Positions 9,186-17,340 of a stretch of 64,000 nucleotides of DNA are shown piece after piece. Positions within the stretch are counted from its first letter, which is position 1; each line of letters starts with the position of its first letter. The stretch is taken from the NCBI RefSeq assembly GCF_020463795.1, contig NZ_CP080025.1, positions 933,001-997,000 of the forward strand, written 5' to 3'. The notes under the pieces were generated by a model, which was not told the origin of the DNA, did not search any database, and worked only from the letters and a program-made list of their open reading frames with translations. The position numbers and the translations under genes were made by a program. The DNA is from Echinicola marina. Its GTDB lineage: Bacteria; Bacteroidota; Bacteroidia; Cytophagales; Cyclobacteriaceae.

Positions 9186-10685
9186 ATGAAGAGGAACTAT
9201 TTCGTGGCCAGCGCTTTGGGAGTTTTGCTTTCCCTGCAGGTCAGTGCACAACAAACATCTATGGTGGAAAAATACGCCTCCACTATCAAGGACTCCGATT
9301 TGAAGGAGTATTTGACTTATTTGGCATCTGATGAACTAGAAGGACGTGAGACCGGCAAAAAAGGTCAAAAACTTGCCGCAGAGTTTCTTGCAAAATTTTA
9401 TCAGGAAAATGGACTGGAAGGCCCCGTTGACGGAAGTTACTTTCAGAAATTCAACCTAGTATCGGTCAAGTGGAAAGAGGTGGAACTAAGGATAGGTAAA
9501 CAAAACCTAGTCAATAACGAGGATTTCGTATTTATCGGTGATGGGAATATGAAAAAAAGATCCAAAACCGATTTGGTTTACTTAGGTCTTGCGAGCGACG
9601 AAAACTTGGCCAAAGTAGATGTTAAAGACAAACTAGTTGGTCTTTGGTCTATCGGTCAGCGTGCTGGAGACCAAATCAACAAGATCATGGATGCGGGTGC
9701 TGCTGGTGTGGTAGTGGTGACCATGGAAGGACAAGCCAACTTTGACCGAATAGCCAATAGATACAAGAGCCTGAGCAATAGCGGAAGGATAGGTTTTGAC
9801 AAACCAACCGATCAAAAACCAGTATTTATGGTCAGTTCTGAAAAAATGGCCAGCCTTTTTGGCAAGTCCATAGAAGAATTGAAAGAAGCCGCTAAAAGCA
9901 ATCCTGCATCAATTGAAAGTCAAAAAGCTAGGTACAAGGTAGAAAAAGCCAAAGAGATCGTAGACACTGAAAACGTAATGGCTTTCTTGGAAGGAACCGA
10001 TAAGAAAGAGGAAATCTTGGTTGTTTCATCCCACTATGACCACGTAGGCATTAACAGCAAAGGTGAAATCAATAACGGTGCTGATGATGACGGATCTGGT
10101 ACTGTTTCCGTAATGGAAATTGCACAGGCTTTTGCTACCGCAGCAAAAGAAGGCCACAAGCCAAGGAGATCTGTACTTTTTTTGAACGTTACTGGTGAAG
10201 AAAAAGGATTATTAGGTTCTGAATACTATACAGACAATCCTGTTTTCCCATTGGAAAACACAGTCAACAACTTGAACATCGATATGGTAGGTAGGATCGG
10301 TTACGAATACCAAGATGCCGAAAACCAAGATTATGTCTATGTGATCGGGTCGGAAATGCTATCCTCACATCTAAAAAAAATCCTTGAATACAATAATATC
10401 ACGCATACTAACCTGATCTTGGATTATAAGTATGACGCTCCAGATGATCCGAATAGGTTCTACTACCGTTCTGACCATTATAACTTCGCCAAACATAATA
10501 TTCCAGTCGCGTTCTTTTTCAACGGTGTACATGATGACTACCACCAGCCTTCTGACACTGTGGACAAGATCGAATTCAAGCTGATGGAAAAAAGAGCAAA
10601 ATTGATTTTCTATACTGCTTGGGATTTGGCCAACAGGGAAAACAGAACTCCTGTAGATGGCAGCAATGACCGTGGAGAAAGATAA
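9186..10685 (+). CDS. Secreted M28-family zinc aminopeptidase with PA domain
   Basis: A 499-residue exported peptidase. Signal peptide 1-21 ending SAQ. Residues ~30-60 (LKEYLTYLASDELEGRETG) are the usual N-terminal helix of these proteins, ~120-250 form a protease-associated insert (AGAAGVVVVTMEG), and the catalytic M28 domain follows with all ligands of the two-zinc site: His in SSHYDHVG (~282), Asp in NNGADDDGSG (~295), Glu pair in VTGEEKGLLGSEYY (~338), Asp in NIDMVGR (~364) and His in HDDYHQPSDT (~452). It cleaves N-terminal amino acids from peptides in the periplasm or outside. It is transcribed divergently from gcvP and ends at a strong terminator. Confidence 0.93.
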   Translation: MKRNYFVASALGVLLSLQVSAQQTSMVEKYASTIKDSDLKEYLTYLASDELEGRETGKKGQKLAAEFLAKFYQENGLEGPVDGSYFQKFNLVSVKWKEVELRIGKQNLVNNEDFVFIGDGNMKKRSKTDLVYLGLASDENLAKVDVKDKLVGLWSIGQRAGDQINKIMDAGAAGVVVVTMEGQANFDRIANRYKSLSNSGRIGFDKPTDQKPVFMVSSEKMASLFGKSIEELKEAAKSNPASIESQKARYKVEKAKEIVDTENVMAFLEGTDKKEEILVVSSHYDHVGINSKGEINNGADDDGSGTVSVMEIAQAFATAAKEGHKPRRSVLFLNVTGEEKGLLGSEYYTDNPVFPLENTVNNLNIDMVGRIGYEYQDAENQDYVYVIGSEMLSSHLKKILEYNNITHTNLILDYKYDAPDDPNRFYYRSDHYNFAKHNIPVAFFFNGVHDDYHQPSDTVDKIEFKLMEKRAKLIFYTAWDLANRENRTPVDGSNDRGER

Positions 10686-10719
10686 ATAAAAGCTGAAGGC
10701 TAAATGCCTAAGGTCAAAA

Positions 10720-10758
10720 AGCAAAAGCCGCTGGATTTAGAATCCAGCGGCTTTTGCT
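10720..10758. terminator. Bidirectional terminator, 18-bp perfect stem
   Basis: An uninterrupted 18-bp stem (10720-10737 with 10741-10758) closes a 3-nt TAG loop; its core is GCCGCTGGATT/AATCCAGCGGC. It separates the convergent M28 peptidase and DEAD-box helicase genes. Confidence 0.9.
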
Positions 10759-10818
10759 CTTAATATTAAATGTGAATAACTTCTCTATGTACTCACATCT
10801 AGCTACTTGATACTTATT

Positions 10819-12183
10819 TTATCTTTTACCCTTGCTTTTCTTTTTCATCTGATTCCTATTCTTCTTGGCCTTGCTGTTTTTATTGCCACGAACCTTTTTC
10901 TTCTCGGGATTATAGTGCGGGTTTTTATTTCCTCTTGGCTTTTTCTCATGGAAGGCCCCTTTGAAGTCCGGGTTCTCCTTTTTCATTTGGCTGTCAATCT
11001 CCCTAGCGTAGGCCTGCTTCTCTGCAAAAGGCGTTTCGGTAATTTTCACCTCAGAAGGAATTTCAGACACCGGAACCTCCATCCGGATGATTTCTTCAAT
11101 CTTATCAAAATGATATTCTTCTGCTGGATTGACAAAGGTAAAGGCTTCTCCTTCCTGCTCGGCCCTTCCTGTACGACCTACCCTATGCACATAATCTTCA
11201 TAAATCAGCGGCACATCAAAATTCACCACATGGCTTACCATACTGATATCCAAACCTCGAGAAGCCACATCTGTGGCCACCAAAATTCTTACATCACCAG
11301 ACTTGAAGTCCTCCACAGAGTTGATTCTGGTGTTCTGACCTTTATTGGCATGGATCACCCTGATTTCACCATGCTTCTTCCTTTCCAAATACTGATAAAC
11401 TGCCTCCGCATTTTTCCTAGACTTGGTAAACACAATCACCCTTTTGATCTCTTCATTTTGTAACAAATGGTCCAAAAGATTGATCTTGGTTTTTAGGTTA
11501 GGCACCAGATATTTGGTCTGAGCAACTGTGTCTGCAGTAGTAGCTTGAAGAGCAATTTCAATTCTTTCAGGAAACTCAAGAAACTCTTCGGAAATCTTTT
11601 CCACCCGATCTGAAAAAGTAGCCGAGAAAAGCAGATTTTGGCGCTTCACAGGAATCACCTCCAAAATCGCCCTAATCTGAGGCATAAAACCCATATCCAT
11701 CATCTTATCCGCCTCATCCAGTACCATGGTCTTGATCTCTCTGACAAAGATTTTTCCTTTGCTATAGATATCCATAAACCTTCCCGGAGTAGCCACCACA
11801 ATATCCACACCTTCCTCGATCTTCTCTATCTGGGCTGTCGGACCAATACCGCCATATAGACAGACATACCTTAAATCTGTGTATTTCCCCAATTCGATAA
11901 TGGCCTGTTCTATCTGCATGACCAGCTCTCTGGTTGGCGCTAAAATCAAAGCACGGGGATGCATCCCTTGGGCATATTTTACCTTCATCAAGATAGGCAA
12001 AACATAGGCCGCAGTCTTACCCGTTCCCGTTTGGGCTATTCCCAATATATCCTGTCCAGCCAAAGCCAGCGGAATGGCCTTTTCCTGAATGGGCGTTGGC
12101 TTGGTATAGCCAGCCTCCCTTACAGCTTCCAAAAGCTGTTTGTTTATTTTAAAATTCTCAAAAGACTGCGGGCTATCAGACAT
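10819..12183 (-). CDS. DEAD-box ATP-dependent RNA helicase
   Basis: A 454-residue helicase of the RhlE/CsdA type that unwinds short RNA duplexes using ATP, acting in ribosome assembly or mRNA turnover. All core motifs are visible in order: Q-motif FENFKINKQLLEAVREAGYT..PTPIQ (~8-33), motif I AQTGTGKT, Ia PTRELVMQ, Ib TPGRFMD, II DEAD in VLDEADKMMDMGF, III SAT, V ATDVASRGLD and VI HRVGRTGR. The C-terminal ~60 residues are very basic and low-complexity (Lys, Arg, Asn, Gly), as in RNA-binding tails of RhlE proteins. It faces the divergent dihydroorotase gene across 71 nt. Confidence 0.93.
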   Translation of the reverse strand: MSDSPQSFENFKINKQLLEAVREAGYTKPTPIQEKAIPLALAGQDILGIAQTGTGKTAAYVLPILMKVKYAQGMHPRALILAPTRELVMQIEQAIIELGKYTDLRYVCLYGGIGPTAQIEKIEEGVDIVVATPGRFMDIYSKGKIFVREIKTMVLDEADKMMDMGFMPQIRAILEVIPVKRQNLLFSATFSDRVEKISEEFLEFPERIEIALQATTADTVAQTKYLVPNLKTKINLLDHLLQNEEIKRVIVFTKSRKNAEAVYQYLERKKHGEIRVIHANKGQNTRINSVEDFKSGDVRILVATDVASRGLDISMVSHVVNFDVPLIYEDYVHRVGRTGRAEQEGEAFTFVNPAEEYHFDKIEEIIRMEVPVSEIPSEVKITETPFAEKQAYAREIDSQMKKENPDFKGAFHEKKPRGNKNPHYNPEKKKVRGNKNSKAKKNRNQMKKKSKGKR

Positions 12184-12254
12184 GATTTATTAATTTTAGC
12201 TTCAAATTATATTTAGGGAAATAAATACCCCGATTCACTCCAATCAAAACAGTA

Positions 12255-13598
12255 ATGACGAAGAGTATTTTAATCACAGATGCAAATATAGTAAATGAAG
12301 GTAAGATTACCCGTGGAGATGTCTTCATCAAAGATGGATTGATATATTCCGTAGGGGGAGACCTAAAGGAATTTGAAGCGGACATCACTATAGATGCCGA
12401 AGGAAAATACTTATTACCTGGCTTGATTGATGACCAAGTTCACTTTAGAGAACCAGGACTCACCCATAAGGCTGAAATCTACACTGAAGCCAAAGCGGCA
12501 GTCGCAGGAGGCATCACTTCTTTTATGGAAATGCCCAACACGGTACCCCAATCTACCACTTTGGAGCTCCTCGAGGAAAAATATAAAATCGCTTCAGAAA
12601 AATCACTGGCCAATTACTCCTTTTACCTCGGTGCCACCAATGATAATTTGGATGAAATATTGAAAGCCGATCCAGAAGAAATATGCGGTATCAAAGTATT
12701 CCAAGGTTCTTCCACTGGAAATATGCTAGTAGATAACCAAGAAACCCTTGAAAACATTTTCGAAAAATGTAAAATGCTCATTGCCACCCACAGTGAGAAT
12801 GATGATATCATCAAGGCCAATATGGACAAATACCTTGAAGAGTATGGAGAGGATATTCCCGTCAAATACCATCCTAAGATCCGTTCCGCAGAAGCCTGCT
12901 ATGATGCTTCCAAACGCGTTGTAGACTTAGCCAGGAAACATGGCACCAAACTACATATTCTCCATATCAGTACGGCCAAAGAAGTTTCGCTTTTTGATAA
13001 TACCATTCCCTTAAAGGAAAAAAGAATCACTGCAGAAGCATGTGTGCACCACCTTTGGTTTACAGAAGCTGATTATGATGAAAAAGGCACCTTAATCAAA
13101 TGGAATCCAGCAGTAAAAACTGTCGAGGACCGCGATGAGATTTTAAAGGGAGTATTGGATGATCGAATTGATGTCATAGCTACTGACCACGCCCCTCATA
13201 CTTTGGAAGAAAAAGACAATGTATATACCAAAGCCCCATCGGGAGGTCCATTGGTACAACATAACTTAGTAGCACTTCTAGAAATGTATCATCAAGGAAA
13301 AATCAGCTTGGAACAGATTGTACAGAAAACCAGCCATAATGTAGCCATCCTTTTCGAAATAGAAAAAAGAGGCTATATCAGACCAGGCTATTTTGCCGAT
13401 TTGGTATTGGTAGATCTTAACGATCCATGGGAGGTCAAAAAAGACAATATTCTTTCCAAATGTGGCTGGGCACCCTTTGAGGGCCATACTTTCAAATCAA
13501 AAGTCTCACACACAATTGTTTCCGGACACTTAGCGTACGAAAACGGGACATTTCATGAAGAGAAAACAGGGAAAAGGCTGAAATTTTCCAGAAAATAA
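12255..13598 (+). CDS. pyrC: Dihydroorotase (class I type)
   Basis: Zinc-dependent cytosolic enzyme of pyrimidine synthesis that cyclises N-carbamoyl-aspartate to dihydroorotate. At 447 residues it is the long class I form. Visible metal and substrate motifs: LLPGLIDDQVHFREPGLTH (~53-71), MEMPNT (~93-98), GIKVFQGSSTGNM (~142-154, with the likely carbamylated Lys), ATHSEND (~176-182), LHILHIS (~233-239) and the catalytic Asp in ATDHAPHT (~309-316). Position 1 of the usual HxH metal pair is Gln (DDQVHFR), a substitution I recall from other Bacteroidota dihydroorotases. Allantoinase is the main alternative; the MEMPNT and REPG patterns favour dihydroorotase. carB, the other pyrimidine gene here, lies 21 kb away. 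Confidence 0.92.
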   Translation: MTKSILITDANIVNEGKITRGDVFIKDGLIYSVGGDLKEFEADITIDAEGKYLLPGLIDDQVHFREPGLTHKAEIYTEAKAAVAGGITSFMEMPNTVPQSTTLELLEEKYKIASEKSLANYSFYLGATNDNLDEILKADPEEICGIKVFQGSSTGNMLVDNQETLENIFEKCKMLIATHSENDDIIKANMDKYLEEYGEDIPVKYHPKIRSAEACYDASKRVVDLARKHGTKLHILHISTAKEVSLFDNTIPLKEKRITAEACVHHLWFTEADYDEKGTLIKWNPAVKTVEDRDEILKGVLDDRIDVIATDHAPHTLEEKDNVYTKAPSGGPLVQHNLVALLEMYHQGKISLEQIVQKTSHNVAILFEIEKRGYIRPGYFADLVLVDLNDPWEVKKDNILSKCGWAPFEGHTFKSKVSHTIVSGHLAYENGTFHEEKTGKRLKFSRK

Positions 13599-13611
13599 TT
13601 TTCCCAGCCTA

Positions 13612-13642
13612 TTGTTTTGCAAAAAACCGTGTATTACCTTTG
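13612..13642 (+). promoter_or_regulatory. Promoter of tRNA-His
   Basis: A perfect -7 box TACCTTTG at 13635-13642 with a -33 TTG at 13612-13614, spaced 20 nt apart as in Bacteroidota promoters. A second TTTG at 13616-13619 is closer. Start of transcription would be near 13648, about 36 nt before the tRNA. Confidence 0.7.
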
Positions 13643-13683
13643 CAATCCAATCAGGGAGAAGACCTGATTAAAAGATATAAAAC

Positions 13684-13758
13684 GGTGGTTGTAGCTCAGC
13701 TGGTTAGAGCGCTGGTTTGTGGCACCAGAGGTCGTCGGTTCGAACCCGATCTTCCACC
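13684..13758 (+). tRNA. tRNA-His (GTG)
   Basis: A full cloverleaf read by eye, given from G-1 to C73. D arm GCTC..GAGC, anticodon stem CTGGT/ACCAG with loop TTGTGGC (anticodon GTG, His), T stem GTCGG/CCGAT with loop TTCGAAC. The extra 5' G-1 that marks tRNA-His is encoded and faces C73. CCA is not fully encoded. In the acceptor stem two T-T oppositions occur at pairs 5:68 and 6:67 (GGTGGTTG against CTTCCACC). It has its own promoter and terminator. Confidence 0.93.
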
Positions 13759-13760
13759 CA

Positions 13761-13789
13761 AAACCCCTCAAAAATGAGGGGTTTTTAAT
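13761..13789 (+). terminator. Terminator of tRNA-His
   Basis: A 10-bp stem AAACCCCTCA/TGAGGGGTTT with an AAAA loop, then TTAATTTT. It begins right after the tRNA 3' end. Confidence 0.85.
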
Positions 13790-13863
13790 TTTAAGCTAAA
13801 ATGAAGAAACTATTATGGCATATTATTTGTCTTTCGTTTTAGTATAATCAAAATTTGATCCCA

Positions 13864-14013
13864 ATGTTTACATTATTCAAACCATCGCCTACCTTTCCAA
13901 AGGTAAAACCGGTAGATCTGAAAAACATCCAGATGTATATGGCAAAATTTGAAGAGTCTCTGAAAAATTTTGAAGAGATACAAAAGGAGCATATTAACTC
14001 AATGATAAGATAA
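13864..14013 (+). CDS. Small protein, 49 codons, unknown function
   Basis: Not a recognised family. The ATG at 13864 opens a 49-residue frame beginning MFTLFKPSPTFPKV and ending HINSMIR. Residues ~16-46 (DLKNIQMYMAKFEESLKNFEEIQ) have a strong amphipathic heptad pattern and should form one long helix or coiled coil; the start is hydrophobic with several prolines. A good hairpin terminator follows 7 nt after the stop, and the tRNA-His terminator lies upstream, so the segment looks like its own short transcription unit. I found no confident TAnnTTTG box. It could instead be a small RNA whose ORF is accidental. Confidence 0.45.
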   Translation: MFTLFKPSPTFPKVKPVDLKNIQMYMAKFEESLKNFEEIQKEHINSMIR

Positions 14014-14019
14014 AGGTAA

Positions 14020-14050
14020 AAAGGTCATTAAATAATGACCTTTATTTTTT
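14020..14050 (+). terminator. Terminator after the 49-codon ORF
   Basis: AAAGGTCATTA at 14020-14030 pairs with TAATGACCTTT at 14033-14043; a TATTTTTT tail follows. It separates the small ORF from the alpha-glucan operon. Confidence 0.75.
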
Positions 14051-14122
14051 GCCCAAACTTTTTACTTTTAACACTATTGGAGTATTTTAGAGGGGTCCAC
14101 TAAAACCACTAAACAATACTCC

Positions 14123-16039
14123 ATGAGCTACATCCATTTCGACAAAACGGAATTAATCAACCTTAATTATTCCTTAGAAAAAGAGACCATCAGGTCCAAT
14201 CGTTCAGGCTGCTATACTAGCACAACAATCATCGGATGTAACACAAGGAAGTATCACGGATTATTGGTTGCCCCCCAGCCACAAATCGACAGCCAGCTCC
14301 ATGTACTACTATCGACCATCCATGAAACCGTCATCCAACATGGTGCTAGTTTCAACCTGGGCATCAGCAAGTACCCGGGCATTTACTCCCCTAGGGGGCA
14401 CAAATACCTAGAAGACTATAGCTCAGAGCCTATCCCCAAACTTACTTACCGAGTAGGCGGTGTTGTTTTGCAAAAGGAAATCATCTTGGATACCACCGTG
14501 GACAGAATGATGATCAAGTACACATTGTTGGACGCCCACTCTCCCACCACTTTGCGACTTAGCCCTTTCTTGGCTTTTAGAGGTTATCATTCCCTCTCCA
14601 AAGCCAACACCTATGTCAACAAAAAATACCTAAAAGTAGACAGTGGGGTACAATTCAAACTTTATGAAGCATACTCTCCACTTTCCCTGCAAATTTCAAA
14701 GGAAAATGAATTTGTCCCTGCACCGGACTGGTATTATGATATAGAGTATATCCGGGAAAAAGAAAGAGGCTATGAGTTTAAAGAAGACTTATACCTCCCT
14801 GGTTTTTTTGAATTCAATATCAAAAAAGGAGAAGCTGTTATATTCTCAGCTGGACTAGAGGAAGCCGACCCCACATTATTGGAGGAAGCTTTCGACAGAG
14901 AACTCAAACGACGAACCCCTAGGGACAATTTTGAAAACTGCCTAAAAAACTCAGCTGGCCAATTCATTTCCCGCAGAGGTGGCGAGACGAGAGTTATAGC
15001 TGGCTACCCTTGGTTTGGGTGGTGGGGCCGCGATACTTTTATCGCACTACCCGGGCTCACCCTAACTCAAGGAGATTCCGGAACTTTCCTCGAGGTCATG
15101 AAGACCATGTCCAAGGATGTAAAGGGCGCACTTTTCCCCAATGTCGGCAGCGGTGTCACCACTAATATGAACACACTCGACGCACCTCTTTGGTATTTCT
15201 GGGCCTGGCAGCAGTATGAACAATATACCGGCGATCGTGAAACCATCACAAAAAACTACCTTACTGTACTGAAAGGTATTATAGAAGGACTAATCCAAGG
15301 CACGGAATTCAACATTAAGGTCCAAGACAATGGACTGCTACATGGCGGGCAAAAGGGAATAGCCCTGACCTGGATGGACGCAGTCACCTCAGACGGACCT
15401 GTCACCCCAAGAATAGGCTGCCCTGTAGAGATCAACAGCCTCTGGTACAATGCCCTTTGTTATTATCATGAACTAACCGGAGACAAGGAGATTGAAAACC
15501 TGGCCCAAAAAGTAAAGGAATCATTTTTAGATGAATTCTGGTTAGAGGATAAAGGCTACCTCGCTGACGTAATCAATAACGGCACAAAAGATTGGTCAAT
15601 AAGACCAAACATGGTCTTTGCCACTTCACTTCCTTTCAGTCCCTTGAAGGACACACAAAAAGCTGAAGTACTGGAAGTCATCAAACTCAATCTTTTGACC
15701 ACACGTGGACTACGGACATTAGCCCCCAATGACCCATCCTATAAGGGATATTACCAGGGAAACCAGTACCAAAGAGACAATGCTTATCACCAAGGTACTG
15801 TATGGCCATGGCTATTGGGACACTTTGTAGAAGGATACCTGAAAATCCACCGCAAAGCTGGAAAAAACATGATCGAAAAACTAATCAAGGGTTTTGATGA
15901 CACCATGTCCCAATACGGTGTAGGCACCATTGCCGAAATATACGATGGCGACCCACCACATCGACCAAAGGGAGCCATATCGCAGGCCTGGAGTGTAGGA
16001 GAACTACTGCGTATAATGTATTTAATTAAACAATACTAA
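14123..16039 (+). CDS. Glycogen debranching enzyme (amylo-alpha-1,6-glucosidase)
   Basis: A 638-residue cytosolic enzyme that hydrolyses alpha-1,6 branches in glycogen or limit dextrin. The N-terminal ~250 residues are the GDE_N-type domain with RSGCYTSTTIIGCNTRKYHG (~27-46), diagnostic of the bacterial amylo-1,6-glucosidase family. The C-terminal (alpha/alpha)6 domain shows WFGWWGRDTFIALPG (~296-310), TWMDA (~415-419, Asp) and AEIYDGDPPHRPKGAISQAWSVGE (~610-633). Length and layout are complete for the short bacterial form. It is the first gene of a three-gene unit: GT4 follows 11 nt later and GH57 overlaps that by 4 nt, so the products probably act on one internal glucan store. Confidence 0.92.
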   Translation: MSYIHFDKTELINLNYSLEKETIRSNRSGCYTSTTIIGCNTRKYHGLLVAPQPQIDSQLHVLLSTIHETVIQHGASFNLGISKYPGIYSPRGHKYLEDYSSEPIPKLTYRVGGVVLQKEIILDTTVDRMMIKYTLLDAHSPTTLRLSPFLAFRGYHSLSKANTYVNKKYLKVDSGVQFKLYEAYSPLSLQISKENEFVPAPDWYYDIEYIREKERGYEFKEDLYLPGFFEFNIKKGEAVIFSAGLEEADPTLLEEAFDRELKRRTPRDNFENCLKNSAGQFISRRGGETRVIAGYPWFGWWGRDTFIALPGLTLTQGDSGTFLEVMKTMSKDVKGALFPNVGSGVTTNMNTLDAPLWYFWAWQQYEQYTGDRETITKNYLTVLKGIIEGLIQGTEFNIKVQDNGLLHGGQKGIALTWMDAVTSDGPVTPRIGCPVEINSLWYNALCYYHELTGDKEIENLAQKVKESFLDEFWLEDKGYLADVINNGTKDWSIRPNMVFATSLPFSPLKDTQKAEVLEVIKLNLLTTRGLRTLAPNDPSYKGYYQGNQYQRDNAYHQGTVWPWLLGHFVEGYLKIHRKAGKNMIEKLIKGFDDTMSQYGVGTIAEIYDGDPPHRPKGAISQAWSVGELLRIMYLIKQY

Positions 16040-16050
16040 AATTATTTTTT

Positions 16051-17340
16051 ATGAAAGTATTAATGTTTGGATGGGAATTTCCACCACATATATCGGGTGG
16101 ACTCGGCACAGCCTGCTATGGATTACTGAAAGGGATGTCCAAATTTAATCATGAGATTATTTTTGTCGTACCCAAATTATGGGGAGACGAAGATCCACTT
16201 GCTGATTTTGTAAGCGCCAGCGATGTCGAAATAGATTATCGTGAAAAACGATTTAAAGAAATATGGAAAAACCTGACCTACCTAGAAGTCAGTTCCTTCC
16301 TGATACCCTATTTAGGACTGGAAGAATATGCCAGGTTCACAGATAAATCCCTACACGATGGGACTGATGTAGATGAAAGTATTTTTTCCAATAAATTTAC
16401 CTTTAGCGGAAAATACGGCAAAGACTTGATCATGGAGGTTTCCCGCTATGCCCTTACAGCAGCGCAGATAGCCAAAAACAAAGAACACGATATCATTCAC
16501 GCCCACGATTGGCTCTCGTTCCCTGCCGGTATAGCAGCCAAGGAAATCAGCGGCAAACCATTGGTAGTCCATGTACATGCCACTGAATTTGATCGGTCAG
16601 GAGAAAATGTCAACGAAAGGGTTTATGAAATAGAAAAATCAGGGATGGAAGCTGCTGACAAAATCATCGCAGTCAGCCACCTGACTAAAAGAACCATCGT
16701 CACCAAATATGGCATTCCTGAAAGCAAGGTGGAAGTCATCCACAATGCCGTATTGGATGTCAGCATCATTAAAAGCAATGCCCGGAAAAAAGTCCCAGAA
16801 AAAATCGTCACCTTCTTGGGCAGAATCACCTTCCAAAAAGGTCCCGAATACTTCATTGAAGCAGCCAATAAAGTGCTTAAAAAGGATGATAATGTCAGAT
16901 TTGTCATGGCAGGCTCTGGAGACCTGCTCAATCGAATGATCGACAGGGTGGCCGAACTACGGATTGGCACCAAGTTCCATTTCACAGGATTCCTAAAAGG
17001 CAAAGAGGTGGACCAAATGTTTGCCATCAGTGATGTCTATGTCATGCCATCCGTATCTGAACCATTTGGAATTTCACCTTTAGAAGCAGTCCGGCACAAC
17101 ACCCCCGTTATCATTTCAAAACAATCGGGCGTTGCAGAAGTATTGACCAATGCCATTAAGATCGACTTCTGGGACATTGATGCGATGGCAGATGCCATAT
17201 TCGCTTTATTGCATTACCAAGGGATCTCCAATATGTTCCGCAGCTGTGGTACAGAAGAGCTCAAAAAAATGAAATGGGAACACGTTGCTGAAAAAATCTT
17301 CGCCCTTTATGATCAAACCTTAACCGTAACCAATCCATGA
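16051..17340 (+). CDS. Family 4 glycosyltransferase (glycogen synthase-like)
   Basis: A 429-residue GT-B enzyme. The N-terminal Rossmann domain begins MKVLMFGWEFPPHISGGLGTACYGL, with the glycine-rich loop that binds the donor phosphate, and has IIHAHDWLSFPAG (~149-161) and VVHVHATEFDRSG (~172-184). The C-terminal domain starts VTFLGRITFQKGPEYFI (~252-268) and holds the E-x7-E motif in EPFGISPLEA (~337-346). It is placed between a debranching enzyme and a GH57 protein, so the likely job is elongating alpha-1,4-glucan from a nucleotide sugar; the pattern is GT4 rather than the classical GT5 GlgA. Donor and acceptor are inferred from context only. Confidence 0.88.
   Translation: MKVLMFGWEFPPHISGGLGTACYGLLKGMSKFNHEIIFVVPKLWGDEDPLADFVSASDVEIDYREKRFKEIWKNLTYLEVSSFLIPYLGLEEYARFTDKSLHDGTDVDESIFSNKFTFSGKYGKDLIMEVSRYALTAAQIAKNKEHDIIHAHDWLSFPAGIAAKEISGKPLVVHVHATEFDRSGENVNERVYEIEKSGMEAADKIIAVSHLTKRTIVTKYGIPESKVEVIHNAVLDVSIIKSNARKKVPEKIVTFLGRITFQKGPEYFIEAANKVLKKDDNVRFVMAGSGDLLNRMIDRVAELRIGTKFHFTGFLKGKEVDQMFAISDVYVMPSVSEPFGISPLEAVRHNTPVIISKQSGVAEVLTNAIKIDFWDIDAMADAIFALLHYQGISNMFRSCGTEELKKMKWEHVAEKIFALYDQTLTVTNP

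Noticed and set aside
10807-11463. 218-codon plus-strand frame opposite the DEAD-box helicase
   Set aside because: It is antisense to a well-conserved helicase, and its translation is low-complexity Ile/Leu/Phe/His sequence with no domain.
13801-13842. 13-codon ORF (MKKLLWHIICLSF) resembling the start of a signal peptide
   Set aside because: It stops after 13 codons and nothing in the same frame continues it; possibly a leader or a remnant, but not supportable.
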